Assembly: GCA_002197995.1 (NCBI GenBank)
Contig: NGZR01000005.1
Coordinates: forward strand, 2,356,001 to 2,420,000
Length of the DNA: 64,000 nucleotides
Reading direction: 5' to 3'
Source: Gaeumannomyces sp. JS-464
Lineage: Eukaryota > Ascomycota > Sordariomycetes > Magnaporthales > Magnaporthaceae
Shown piece by piece: positions 10,834-21,470 of this stretch. Within the stretch, counting starts at the first letter, position 1; each line of letters begins with the position of its first letter. Position numbers and translations under genes: made by a program. The notes under the pieces were generated by a model. The model ran no database searches. It was not told where the DNA came from and saw only the letters and a list, made by a program, of their open reading frames with translations.

Positions 10834-12969
10834 CTATGGTGCGCCTTCCTTCTCCATCTCGTAGAATAACAGGTACACCTCGCGCTGCATGCCGAGCACG
10901 TCTTTGGTGGTAGCCTCTTTGACCTTGTCGTCGCTGAGCCGCCACCACATGTTGTCCTGGTTCTTCCTACGTTTCGGCATCTTGATGGGGTTCGGGGCGG
11001 CCTGAGGCGCGGAGCTGTCGCCCAAAGACGTGGACGTCGTTGCCGCGGCCTTGTTATTATTGTCATTGCTGCTGCCGGCACCTCCTCGGCTCCCGCTCCT
11101 ACTGCGCTCCGCGACGACGGCGTCATCCGAGAAAGCGTCGACCGTGCCACAGACCGCAGGCTGGACGAGTCCCATCCTTCTCCTTTCGCGACCGGGGTGA
11201 TCCCTTGGCCGAGTCGGAGCTGCTAGCGCGATTGCTTCCGGAGGGAGGGGAGGCGTTGTTCACAGCGGTTGAGGCGGTTGACGCTGGGGTCGCAGAACCG
11301 CCGGCCAGGAGCAGATCTGGGGTCGAGGCCAGTGGACTGCTATCCGTGGACGACGAGGCTCCCGCTTCGCCCGAGGGCCGTTGTCTCAGGGCTTCGACGC
11401 GGGGCGTGGCGGCCGGACTCGGGACGACCGACGTGGATGTCGATCTGCCGTAAGGCCCCTTGTCTGACGGCCGCAGCGAGTTGTTAGGCGTCGAGAAGGG
11501 CGGATAGACATTCTGGCGCCGGAAAGATTCGTAATGGCCGCTATGGTGCGAGCCCTTGTGCGCCACACGCCCAGCAGCTTGTATTTGCGGCGGTTCAGCA
11601 GCCCGCCCAGGGGAAGTCGCTCCGGGAACGCCACCTTTGCCGAGTTTTTTGACGACTGACTCTCTCATAAATGGAGCGCGACAGGTGCACGGCCAGGATC
11701 TTGGGGAAACTCGTCATCTGTATGTGTCGCGCGATGCGACGCTTGGGTGCGAGCTTCGCGTCCGGGAGTGCGACCCACTCGGGAGGCCGCTCCGGGTCCG
11801 TATCGATGGCGTGCTGCAACGCCTCAATGGCCTTCCGCTTGGCTTCGGCTTCGGCTGCCCTGGATGCTGGGGTCCTCGCCAGCTCGCTCTCCAGCACCGC
11901 CTTGGCGTGGAGGAGGCGGCACTTTTCGCACTTGAAGTCATCGATGTACTCGGTCTTAAACATGCCGTCGAAGCAGGCGTTCAGTGTCGTCGACGAGACT
12001 TGCGGAACGTTGAGCGTCAGTGTGCAGAACCTGTCCTCCTTGGCGCGTGGCTTGAAGCCACAAGTCAGACACTCGATCTGCGACTCGAACATGCCCTCCA
12101 TCGGGAAGCCTTCCTCTTCCTCGTCATCGTCTGTCACAGCACTCCACCCTCGTCTCAGCCACTGCGGTATCGGCGGCAGCGGCAGCAGCCGTGGGGGCCG
12201 TCTCCGTTATGGACTCTTGACCTTCGGGAGCTTCCGCCGCCTCGTTGTCATCGTCACCGTTGGCCTCATCCTTGGCCATTCTCTGCAACTTCTTGTCAAC
12301 GAGGTCTGCATTCAAAGCAGGACTGCCCGCCGCCGCGCCACTTCGGGGGGCGGCAGCGTGCGCGCATATCTCCTCGCCCTCTGGCCGGCGTGATACTCCT
12401 CGCACAGGCGCTCGGCGACGACCTGAAGGAACTCTTGTGCATCTTGCTGCTGCCTACTTATGCGCTGGCGGAAGGCGGACTCGAGGTCCTTGACGAAAGG
12501 CAGGGCCGAGGGCGGTCTTCTTGTAGATGGGCCGCTCGTTGAGCTGGTCGAGTATCCGCTTGAGCCCCTTGGTGACGACGCCGCTCTGCAGGCCCACGAC
12601 CTTCCAGTCGGGCTGGCCCCTGATCCGCGCGGACGCACCATCGTCGCGGGCGCCGTCGTCGCGGTCCAGGAACGCGTCGGCCGGGACGGGCTGGTCGTAG
12701 ACCCAGGCGGCGTCGAGGCTGCGGCGGTGGGTCTCGCGGATGAGGTAGATGCGCAGGTCGCCGAGCCCGGCGAGGGCCTGGAGGATGCTGTTGATGAAGC
12801 AGTCGTTGGCTGGGTTCGAGAGGCCCACGACGCCGCGTTTGCGCGAGCTCGCTGACCGGCCGCCGTCTGAATCTATCAGGTAGGTCGGGGCGAAGACGTA
12901 TATCAGAGTTATGGCGGCCAGTGAGGCCCCCGCCGCGTAGGTGGCCACGGTGAGAGACTTTTCTGGCAT
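10834..12969 (-). CDS. ubp16: Ubiquitin carboxyl-terminal hydrolase, Ubp16-like, membrane-anchored (frame breaks)
   Basis: A USP-family cysteine protease that removes ubiquitin; yeast Ubp16 sits in the mitochondrial outer membrane. The ATG at 12969 starts a short N-terminus with one transmembrane segment (residues about 6-30, ATYAAGASLAAITLIYVFAP). The Cys box follows at residues about 50-65 (GLSNPANDCFINSILQAL, catalytic Cys). Later come QQQDAQEFLQ, a CxxC pair (ECLTCGF and KCEKC, a probable zinc-binding insert) and the His box KGSHHSGHYESFRR near 11520-11550. A low-complexity Ser-rich insert precedes the C-terminal WWRLSDDKVKEATTKDVLGM. The stop lies at 10834-10836. The reading frame changes at about 12510, 12390, 12140, 11650 (next to an A6 run), 11567 and 11150. 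All catalytic boxes survive, so assembly indels are likelier than decay. About 710 residues expected. Confidence 0.85.
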
Positions 12970-14703
12970 CGAGCTTCGGCTGCCCGGGGTGCCGAGGCAG
13001 GAGATTCCTGGTCTGCGGTCCTGTTGTTCTTCGATCCCTCCCGGCCGCGGCTGATGGTGTGCTTATGTAGGTGGGTAGGTAGGTATGTAGTCGGGGGTAG
13101 GGGTATTTTTATTTCAGTCTGTGCCTCAGAGGATGTCTTGGCGCGTCGTTTGTCGACTCCTACTGCGCTGTTGGACGTCGATCCCGGGTGGCCGCGCAAG
13201 CCGAGGAAGCCGGTGCGAGTGTGTGGATAGAAAAGACAAGGCAAGGTCCAGGTCGGAAGGACTAGCTGGCGCCGGTTTGCTACGGCAGGAACAAAGAGAG
13301 CAACGCCAGCAGAGGCAGGCACCAGCTGGAGGTTACCTGGCGCAGTTTCCTGGCGCAAAACAGTGCCAATGGTGCTCCAAGACAGGCCAACAGCGCGATA
13401 GAAGCATGCTGGCGAGGAGTTGAAAAAGAGGGACTAGAGGTGGAGAGCAAAACCCGCTAGTCTAGGCTCTCGTGCAGGACCGGACAAGGAGACAGACCCT
13501 GGTCCCGTGCATTCTTGGGTGGATCGCGGCAATGGAGCGCAGTCTCCTGTCGGCTCAATTCTTTGGGTCTGGTCTGGTCCCGGGGACGGGGGAATTTCTT
13601 GGCTTAGGACTCGATGCCGGAGCAGCCAGCTCAAGTTGAAATTGAATTGCACGCCTGCCCGAATGCGCCCAGCCAGCACCCCACTTTCCTGCGCTAAGCA
13701 ACGCGATTCAGGAGGGCCGAGCTTCCCTTGATCTTTTTGGCGGTTCAAATATGAATTTGGGACACAGAGTCAGGGTTGTCTGCCTAGTCTGGCAGTACCT
13801 TGATCGAGCTTCCTAGATGCCGGTGCAAAAGAACCAAAGGGATTGGGAAAATAAGCCAATAAAGTGGTAGGTTGGTGTATACCTGCATCGGGTGCGAGAA
13901 GAGAATATCAGATGACGCCGTCATCTCCTCGATCGCTGGTGACAAGTGCCTGTGCTCCTTCTAACTACCACTATCGAGTCGGCCAAAGCCCTGCCCGAGA
14001 TCCAGGGAGCACGTCCCCGAGGCTGGGAGGAAGCACAGCACTGGCTCACTGCGTCCGGATTAGGTCTGATGTCTGCTCTAGTGAAGCTCCAGGGGACTTT
14101 CAGGACCGACTTCCATGTACCTCCACACTATCGTATTCCTTCCCTGATTCCGCGTTGGCCGTCGCATATCCATCGACGCCACGTCCGCGCTGGCGGGAGG
14201 TCCCTGATGACGCCAATGGTTTCCTACCGAGCAGCCACGTCTTACCGTCGCCCGAATGGCTGGCTGCTCGGCGACCCCTAAACCCGCACGGCTCCTCGCT
14301 TTCCCCAAGCTCCCCAGCCCGACGGGACGACACCTGCTTCCCTACCAATGTATAACCTAAACTCCGAAGAAATTGGTAGCTCCCGGAGCCCAAGCCCAGG
14401 CATTCTAGAGGCACATCCATCCAAGTACCGCCCACCGCCCGGCCTACATGACATCGCATGATCTCAATCTGCTTCGCCTCCTGCAACTCGCTCGAACTCG
14501 AAGCTCCAGGCGGCGCATTAGCCCAAGGCGAAATTTCTGGTTAGTGGCGACCTGCAGATATATCGTCCGTGTTTGTCACGACATCATGCTCGCCTTTGTG
14601 TTTTATTATTTCTAGACCAATCACAAGGAAAACCCAAAATCGGGTTCTGCTGTGCCCATCCGTCGGGCCTGCTCGCCCGCCCCAAGCAAACAGCAAACAA
14701 ACC
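12970..14703. other. 1.7-kb intergenic region
   Basis: Promoter of the ubiquitin protease gene (-) and 3' region of phosphoglucomutase (-). No gene recognised on either strand. A GTAGGTAGGTA-type repeat lies near 13070-13090. Confidence 0.5.
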
Positions 14704-16413
14704 TCAGGTCTTCACGTCTGGGTCGTCACGGCCGACATACTCCTTGAACTTGAGCAGCTCCGTCGCCATCTTGATCTCGGGCTTGAGGAAGTCCTGTGCG
14801 TCCTGCTCGTACGTCGACGCATCACTGGTGTGTTGCTCAACATACAGCCGGATCGTGGCGCCGCTCGAGCCGGTTCCCGAGAGGCGGACGACGATGCGGC
14901 TGCCCGACGAAAAGCGCACGTACAGGCCCTGGTTGCTCGAGACGGACCCATCGAGGTCCGTGTACGAGAAGTCGCCGGCCTCGGTCACCGTGCGGTCTGA
15001 ACACAATCGCGCATTTGTCAGTATCATCGTTATCGTCAATCGTCCTCTGAGCGAAGATCGAGACGATGGGCATAAAGGTTAAGAGGGTTAGACTGGACGC
15101 ACCGCCGATCTTGCTGCCGACAAAGTTGGGGTCCGAGATCAGGTCCTTGAGCGTTCCAACGACCTTGTTGGCACCGTCCGAGTCGACGTCCTCGTAGTCG
15201 TACCGCGTGAAGAAGGTCCGGCCATACTCCTTCCAGAAGTCGAGCTGGATCTGCTTGATGCTAGGAGCCACGTCAGGGTGCTCCACACCGAGTCCGGCGA
15301 TAATGTTGAGCCAGGCCACAATGGCCCAGAGCCCGTCCTTTTCGCGGATGTGGTTGCTGCCCGTTCCGAACGACTCCTCGCCGCAGATGGACAGCTTGTC
15401 CGCGTCGAACAGGGCGCAGAAGAACTTCCACCCCGTCGGCACCTCGTAGCAGTCCAGACCCTGCTTCTTTGCCACGAGGTCCACCGCTCCGCTGGTCGGC
15501 ATGCTCCGCGCCAGCCCGTACACACCCTGCTTCTTGAAATACGGGATCAGCTTGGCGTGGTGCGCGATGATGGCCAGACTGTCGCCCGGCGACACGAAAG
15601 CCCCGGCACCGTAAATCATGTTACGGTCGCCGTCGCCATCTGACGCCGCGCCGAATGGGATCTTGCGCTCCTCCACGACGTCCACGAGCGACTTGGCGTA
15701 GACCAGGTTCGGGTCCGGGTGGCCGCCGTTGAAGTCGGGGCTCGGCTCGCAGTTCTGCGTGCTCTCGGGCCCAAGCCCGAGCTCCTGCTGGAAGATGGCG
15801 GTGCCGTACGGGCCAGTGACGCCTGACAGGCCGTCAAAGAGGACCTTGAAGTCCTTGTTGGTAGCAAAGAACTTCTTGATCAGGTCGAAGTCGAAGATAT
15901 CCTTGAGCATGGCGACATAGTCGGCCGTGCTGTCGACGATCTCCACCTCGAGCCCGTCGTAGGTCTTGGTGCCAATGACGCTGAGGTCGATGTCTGGGAT
16001 TGACTCGTTGATCTTGTATGAACCAAGGGTCTTGGAGGTCTCGTAGATCTTGTTGGTGACCGACTCGGGAGCCGGACCGCCGTTCGCCAGGTTGTACTTG
16101 ATGCCAAAGTCGTTCTTGGGGCCTCCGGGGTTGTGGCTGGCCGTCAGCAGAATGCCGCCGGTGGCCTTGCGCTTGCGGATAACATGACTAGCCGCGGGCG
16201 TGGAGAGGATGCCGTTCTGGCCGACCAAGAGCTTCTTGACGCCGTACGCGGCACCGATCTTGGCGATCAGCTGGATCACCTCAGGATTGTAGAATCGGCC
16301 ATCGCCGCCGATGACCAAGAAAGCACCTGTCGAACTGATATGTGAGTGATTTTGCGATTCCTCGTCGCAGTTACTTCGCGTGGCACCACCGGATTGGGCA
16401 GGAGTGAGGGGAA

Positions 16414-16458
<45 letters not shown>

Positions 16459-16738
16459 GGGCATACCTTCGGCGCCCTCAGGGATGGAAAGGAGGATGCT
16501 GGTAACAAAGGATTCACTGTAGTGAGGCTTCTGGAACACCGTGACCTTCTTGCGAAGACCCGATCTACAGCACGGAATGAAAACTGGCGGTCAGCTATTT
16601 TGGCGGGACACGGAAAGGGAAACAGTCCAGAGCCAGACTACACAGCGGAGCTCGCTTCTCGCGGTGGAAATATGAACCCACTTACGTTCCGGGCTTCTGG
16701 TCGGTGAAGAACTGGAACTCGACAGTCTTAATGCCCAT
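14704..16738 (-). CDS. pgm2: Phosphoglucomutase (alpha-D-glucose 1,6-phosphomutase)
   Basis: Interconverts glucose-1-phosphate and glucose-6-phosphate in the cytosol, linking glycolysis with glycogen, trehalose and UDP-glucose wall precursors. Exons 16738-16686, 16564-16467, 16326-15103 and 14996-14704 join in frame to 555 residues, the usual length. Visible motifs in order: N-terminal MGIKTVEFQFFTDQKPGT; active-site serine loop TASHNPGGPKNDFG; metal-binding loop DGDGDRNM; sugar-binding loop GEESFGTGSNHIREKDG; phosphate-binding end RLSGTGSSGATIRLY. All catalytic residues are present and no frame break is needed. The second intron (140 nt) holds a 43-nt G run as read on the given strand. A TATA-like element lies 114 nt upstream of the start. 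Confidence 0.97.
16414..16456. repeat. G43 homopolymer inside PGM intron 2
   Basis: Forty-three consecutive G residues on the given strand (C43 on the PGM transcript), about 10 nt downstream of the 5' splice site at 16466. This is exceptionally long for a fungal gene. Confidence 0.9.
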
Positions 16739-17547
16739 CTTGGAGGAGTTAAGGGAGCAAATCACAGAGTTGGTGGTATACGGTGTGAAACCTGGCCCGG
16801 CAGGAAGCAAAAAGGGGCCCTAAGGGTGGCGAGGGAGGACAAGCATCAGGCTTTATATATCACTAACAAACCGCCCCCGAGCTGGGGAGCTCTCGACAGC
16901 TGGACAGCAATGGCACGCAGGTGGGGTAGGTAGACAGTGACCTCATGCTTGCTTTTTGGTTGAGGTGGGGTTGAAGCTGCCGCGGGGATTTGACATGGAA
17001 CCCAAGCGGGTGCGACCTGAGTTGGAGATTTGGATGGACATCCATCCATCCATCCATCACATCAATTTTGGGGGTCTGGTTGGTGGAGAGAGCTCTGGTA
17101 CTGGGCTTTGAGATGGACGCCCAACGACACCATGACCTGCCTGGGCTTACAATTGACTTTGATCCTGCGCGTAACCAAATCCTGTGCAGCCCAGACACTC
17201 TGCCCAAACCTTGATTCCGACTTGCTGAGCAACTGCCATGAAGCGTCCACGCGTTGAAGGCGACTGCGCTTCTCGCCACCCAAGGAAGTTGGGCTTTGCG
17301 GCTCGCGGAAAACCGGGTCGAAGGCCTCCTCCAGGTCCCGTCGAAGCCCGAATTCGGTACGACAAGCCGGCTCATGCACTGCAAAGGAGATTGCAGACGA
17401 GAGTTGCTGAGGGAATAAAAATAAACGAAGGGTGGGTAAACAAGAAGGGCACAAGCCTAGGTTGTATGTCGGCGGTCTAGCCAAAAGCGGAGACTAGAGA
17501 AACTATCATCTCAGCCATTTTGAGCAGACACCCACCCTCCCTTCTAC
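16739..17547. other. PGM promoter and REX2 3' region
   Basis: About 0.8 kb between two minus-strand genes. No gene recognised. It carries the TATA-like element noted above and a short ATCC microsatellite near 17040-17057. Confidence 0.5.
16852..16859 (-). promoter_or_regulatory. TATA-like element of phosphoglucomutase
   Basis: TATATAAA on the minus strand, 114 nt before the PGM start codon, a normal distance for a fungal core promoter. Prediction from sequence only. Confidence 0.5.
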
Positions 17548-18243
17548 TCAGGCCTTGGTCCCCACGTTTGCCGCGGCCGCCGCTGCCGGCGTAAACAACA
17601 GGTCCCGGTAGTACTTCGCCTCCCGGATGCTCTCGAGTATGTCGGCGTGTGCGGTGTGCACCGACTTCTTACTAGGCGCCTTCTTTGCGATCCTAGGACT
17701 CCAGCGGCGGGCCGCCTCCTTGATGGAGCTGACGTCGAGGATGCGGTAGTGGAGGTGCTCGATAACGCGCGCGTAAGGGCCTCTGCGCAAAAAGGCGCGG
17801 TCGTGATGCACGCTGTTGCCGGCCAGCTGGGCGACGCCGGGCTCGGGCACGTACTTGCGGATATACGCCAGCAAGTTCTCGGCTGCCTTTTCGGGCGTCA
17901 CTTCGGAGGCGAGCACCCGCTCCGTCAGCCCCGTCTGGGCGTGCGTGCGCGTGCACCATTCGCCCATCTGGTCCATCCGCTCCTTGGGCAGGTGGATGGC
18001 GGCGCCCCAGCCCTCCTCGTCGGCAAGGTTGAGCTCGCCGTCGGTGATGAGGCAGAAGATCTCGATGATCTCCTCTGACTCGGGATCCAGCCCGGTCATC
18101 TGCACCCAGTCGTTTTAGTGTTTGTCTTCTTCTGGTCGTCAGTCCCGGATGCCGAGACCCGGCGTGACACGGGCTTTTCGGGGGAGGTCGCCTCGACTTA
18201 CCTCACAGTCGATCCAGACGAGAGGATCCTTCAGCCCGGCCAT
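17548..18243 (-). CDS. rex2: Oligoribonuclease, DEDDh 3'-5' exonuclease (Rex2 type)
   Basis: Degrades 2-5-nt RNA remnants to mononucleotides; the fungal enzyme acts in mitochondria and in RNA 3'-end trimming. Exon 1 (18243-18202) encodes MAGLKDPLVWIDCE; exon 2 (18099-17548) resumes with MTGLDPESEEIIEI. The first catalytic motif IDCEMTGLD is thus formed across the 102-nt intron, which confirms the splice. Further DEDDh residues: Asp in NSVHHDRAFLRR, and His/Asp in HTAHADILESI. Total 197 residues, typical for the family. No obvious presequence, so mitochondrial import would need an internal or alternative start. The C-terminus is Ala-rich. Confidence 0.95.
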
Positions 18244-18876
18244 GATTGCGAATCGCGAGCCCAGGATATTGGAAAGCCACTCCGAGATGGTCCAGACTTG
18301 ACGGTGCTTTGGACTCTGTAAAACTAGCCTCGGGAAAGGACGACAAGGAACAGCTCGGCTTTGCTGGGCACCTAGACGCTTATATACCAAGTAAGGAAGG
18401 TTTGCGGAGCGCCGTAGCGTGTGCATTTTGCGAATGCGGAGTGGTCCAAAATCAAACACTCGGCCCATCACATATTCGTATAATTTTCAGGCTTCTTACA
18501 GTGGAGCGTGGGGCTAAGGGCGGGGGGGCTGCCAGGCAACGCCCAGAGGTTTTGGAACGAACATCACTGTCACGACAGGGGCACCTCAGAATTGAGGAGC
18601 TCGTGCAGGAACTCTTGTCCGTCGTCCGAGCTTGCACCAATCAATCCATCCATGGAATCCTAGTTTCTCGAAGGTCTCAAATGACCTAAGCTTTGGGGCC
18701 GTTGGGCTTCAAAAACGGGCTTGCGGCTGGTCCAGGGCTTGCTCACGATTTTGCCGCCTGGCCGTCTTTGCAGAGCCGGGCAGCCATCAACACCCACAAA
18801 AGAGCCGCCCGCCGCCTCGGAATTGTGTAACCAAGCCAAGGCTTTGCTCGTCGACCCTGGCGAGCAGCTAAACGTG
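18244..18876. promoter_or_regulatory. Divergent promoter region REX2 / oxidoreductase
   Basis: A 633-nt region between two divergent starts. An open frame extends upstream of the oxidoreductase ATG as far as a TTG at 18721, but has no ATG and does not resemble the family N-terminus. Nothing else recognised. Confidence 0.5.
18379..18386 (-). promoter_or_regulatory. TATA-like element of REX2
   Basis: TATATAAG on the minus strand about 136 nt upstream of the REX2 start codon. Prediction from sequence only. Confidence 0.45.
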
Positions 18877-20541
18877 ATGGGGGACGCAAACGAGGTCTTC
18901 TTCACTCCCCCGCCGCCGCCCAAATCGGCATCCCCGCCCCGCATCCTCATCATCGGCGCTGGCTCGAGGGGCCAAACCTACGCTCGCTCCGTCACGACCG
19001 CGAGCAACGGCATCGTGGTCGCCGTCGCCGAGCCGGACCCCTACCGCCGCGGTGTAGTCGGCAAGGAGTGTATCGCCGGCTGGGGCGGACCCGACGCCGC
19101 CTCGCCGCCCGAGGGCTCCTCGTTCGCCAACTGGCGGGAGTTCGTGGCCTGGGAGCACGCGCGCCGGGAGCGGGCGGCCGCGGCCGGTGGCGATGGCCAG
19201 CAGCACGCCGTGCCCGAGGGCGTCGACGCCGCCTTCGTCTGCGTCCAGGACGAGATGCACCGCGAGGTCGTTCTCGGGCTCGCGGATCTGGGCGGCATCC
19301 ACATCATGTGCGAGAAACCTCTGGCGACGCGGCTGGCCGACTGCGTCGAGATGTTCCGCGCCCTGCGCCGGAGCAACGCGCCCGGGGGCCCCGGCGCCGG
19401 GCAGCGCGGCCTCGTCTTCTCCATCGGCCACGTCATGCGTTACAGCCCCCATAATATCGAGCTGCGCAGGCTGCTCGTGCAGGACCGTGTCGTAGGCGAG
19501 ATCCTCGACGTCGTGCACACGGAGCCCATAGGCTACTGGCACTTTACGCACAGCTACGTGCGCGGCAACTGGCGCCGCGAGGACACGTCGGCTCCGAGCC
19601 TTCTGGCAAAGTGCTGCCACGACGTCGACGTGCTGCTGTGGCTGCTGTGCTCGCCGCCCACGTGCACTGGTGATGACGAGAGTGCACGCGGGCCGCACAT
19701 CCCCTCTACCGTCTCGAGCTCCGGGTCGCTGAAGCTTTTCAAGCAGAGCCGGAAGCCGCACGAGGCCGGGGCCGCCACCAACTGCCTCTCGTGCCCGACC
19801 GAGCGCTTGTGTCAGTTCTCAGCCAAGCGTATCTATGTCGACGGCAATGACGGGGATGCGATGCGAAGCCTCGATTCGAGCAACAGGAGCTGGCCGGTCA
19901 ACGTTGTCGTCCCGGACATTGAGAGCTACAGCGACAAGGCGCAGGCCAAAGCGGCATTGCTGGCCAAGCTGGCCGAGGACTACGATGCCAGCACGCCCAG
20001 CAGCGAGGTGCGGGCGCGGAATTGGTTTGGCCGCTGCGTCTGGGAGAGCGATAACGACGTGTGTGATTCGCAGGTCGTGACCATGACCTGGGACGAGGAA
20101 GAAGCTTTTCTGGGCGACGGCAAGGGCCGCGGCGCCAAGACGGCGACGCTGCACATGGTGGCGCAGACCAAGAAGACCTGCCAGCGCTACACGCACGTCT
20201 ATGGCGAGCATGGCGAGGTGTACGCCGACTCGACCACCATCACGGTCGAGGACTTCCGCACGGGCCAGACCACGGTGCACCGGCCCCGGCTCGAGAGCCT
20301 CGGGCACGGCGGCGGCGACAACGGCCTGACGCGCCAGTTCGTCCTCGCCGTCGACCGCGTCAAGAACCACGGCTGGACCGCCGACCGCGCCCAACGCGAG
20401 CACATCGGCTGCACGCTCGACGACGTCCTGCGCAGCCACGCCATGGTGTTCTGCGCCGAGGACGCGCGCAAGGGCCGCGCTGTCGTCGATTTTCAGCGCT
20501 GGTGGCGGGACGAGGTCGAGGCGAAGCTCACGGCCGAGTGA
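18877..20541 (+). CDS. Gfo/Idh/MocA-family NAD(P)-dependent oxidoreductase
   Basis: A probable sugar or cyclitol dehydrogenase, 554 residues, intronless and clean. The N-terminal Rossmann fold (residues about 25-130) has the dinucleotide motif RILIIGAGSRGQTYA. HIMCEKPLATR is the family EKP motif at the catalytic centre. The C-terminal half is the alpha/beta substrate domain, with HVMRYSPHN and KCCHDVDVLLWL. A cysteine cluster (NCLSCPTERLCQFSAKRIY) fits the variant of this family with a Cys-rich insert, possibly structural or metal-binding. The start at 18877 (MGDANEVFF) is the first ATG of the frame; 18721 opens only on TTG. Substrate unknown; the neighbours (REX2, CCP1) give no pathway hint. 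Confidence 0.9.
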   Translation: MGDANEVFFTPPPPPKSASPPRILIIGAGSRGQTYARSVTTASNGIVVAVAEPDPYRRGVVGKECIAGWGGPDAASPPEGSSFANWREFVAWEHARRERAAAAGGDGQQHAVPEGVDAAFVCVQDEMHREVVLGLADLGGIHIMCEKPLATRLADCVEMFRALRRSNAPGGPGAGQRGLVFSIGHVMRYSPHNIELRRLLVQDRVVGEILDVVHTEPIGYWHFTHSYVRGNWRREDTSAPSLLAKCCHDVDVLLWLLCSPPTCTGDDESARGPHIPSTVSSSGSLKLFKQSRKPHEAGAATNCLSCPTERLCQFSAKRIYVDGNDGDAMRSLDSSNRSWPVNVVVPDIESYSDKAQAKAALLAKLAEDYDASTPSSEVRARNWFGRCVWESDNDVCDSQVVTMTWDEEEAFLGDGKGRGAKTATLHMVAQTKKTCQRYTHVYGEHGEVYADSTTITVEDFRTGQTTVHRPRLESLGHGGGDNGLTRQFVLAVDRVKNHGWTADRAQREHIGCTLDDVLRSHAMVFCAEDARKGRAVVDFQRWWRDEVEAKLTAE

Positions 20542-21470
20542 GAGTTAGGTGCACATGATGTGTGAGCATTCTCTGCGTGCGTTCATTTGTCGGAATCTAC
20601 CTAGGTAACCGCCAGATGCTTGGTGTGATCTCACTTGAATGTCTGGGATTTGCATATTAGATGGATGAACTGCATGCCCCTATCTCCGCCTGCATCCTCG
20701 TTCTTCGCAGGGCCGACCCCTAGTTGATGCTAGGGGAAACAAGCCCGTTTTACTTCGGGACATCCCCGTGACCTACGGTGAAGTTATTTAGCGGGCATTG
20801 TAGAAAGCGTGCAAGCTCGACTCAGGTTCCGTACCCCTTAACCCGATGTGTTATTTTACCGAGGTGAAGATAGAAATGACATGAAGGTCTAGATGCATCT
20901 GGCCGCCTGCGAGGCCGTACTACGTAACGCTCAAGGTAACCCCCAGCAGCCAGCGTTTCATCGCGGACAATGCGAGCCGCCAGCATGATCCTCCCTGTTC
21001 CGTTGGCAACAGGCGGGGATTGGGCAGGCGTGGTCGGGAAGCAGGGGCCTTCGAAGTGCGGGGGAATATGCTCGGCGCCGAGGTCTGCTTCGAAAGCGAT
21101 GAGCCAACCAGGAAATGACGTCTTGGACGATGCGGAGATGGTATTTAACCCAGGCTTTCCCCTCATCCAACCCCATCCACGCTTCCTTTGGGGATTGTTT
21201 TGTTCGCACTTCCGATTGTATTCTCGCAACGCATCTTTGGTGGCTCGACGGCCGCACATGATGATTACAAACAAGGGGCAAAGATAAGCCCAACCGGGCC
21301 AAAATGGGCTCTATGGCCCTCCCTCCTTCCCTCCATACCTACGTTTCAATCATATCCGGGGTATTGATCAGAGGCACCTCCGCTCCTGCGCCTCCTCTAA
21401 CTCTATGGCCTAGGGGTTACATGCACCTATTTTACAGCACGTGGACTCTCCAAAAATCCAGGGAAGCGGT
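20542..21470. other. Convergent intergenic region
   Basis: Between the 3' ends of the oxidoreductase (+) and CCP1 (-). No gene recognised; frames here are short and lack family features. Confidence 0.5.

Noticed and set aside
18721..18876. N-terminal extension of the oxidoreductase
   Set aside because: The frame is open but begins only with TTG; the first ATG at 18877 lies just before the Rossmann fold as expected.
18868..19761. Long antisense open frame (about 297 codons) opposite the oxidoreductase
   Set aside because: It mirrors a GC-rich coding strand with strong codon bias; its translation is low-complexity and has no family features.
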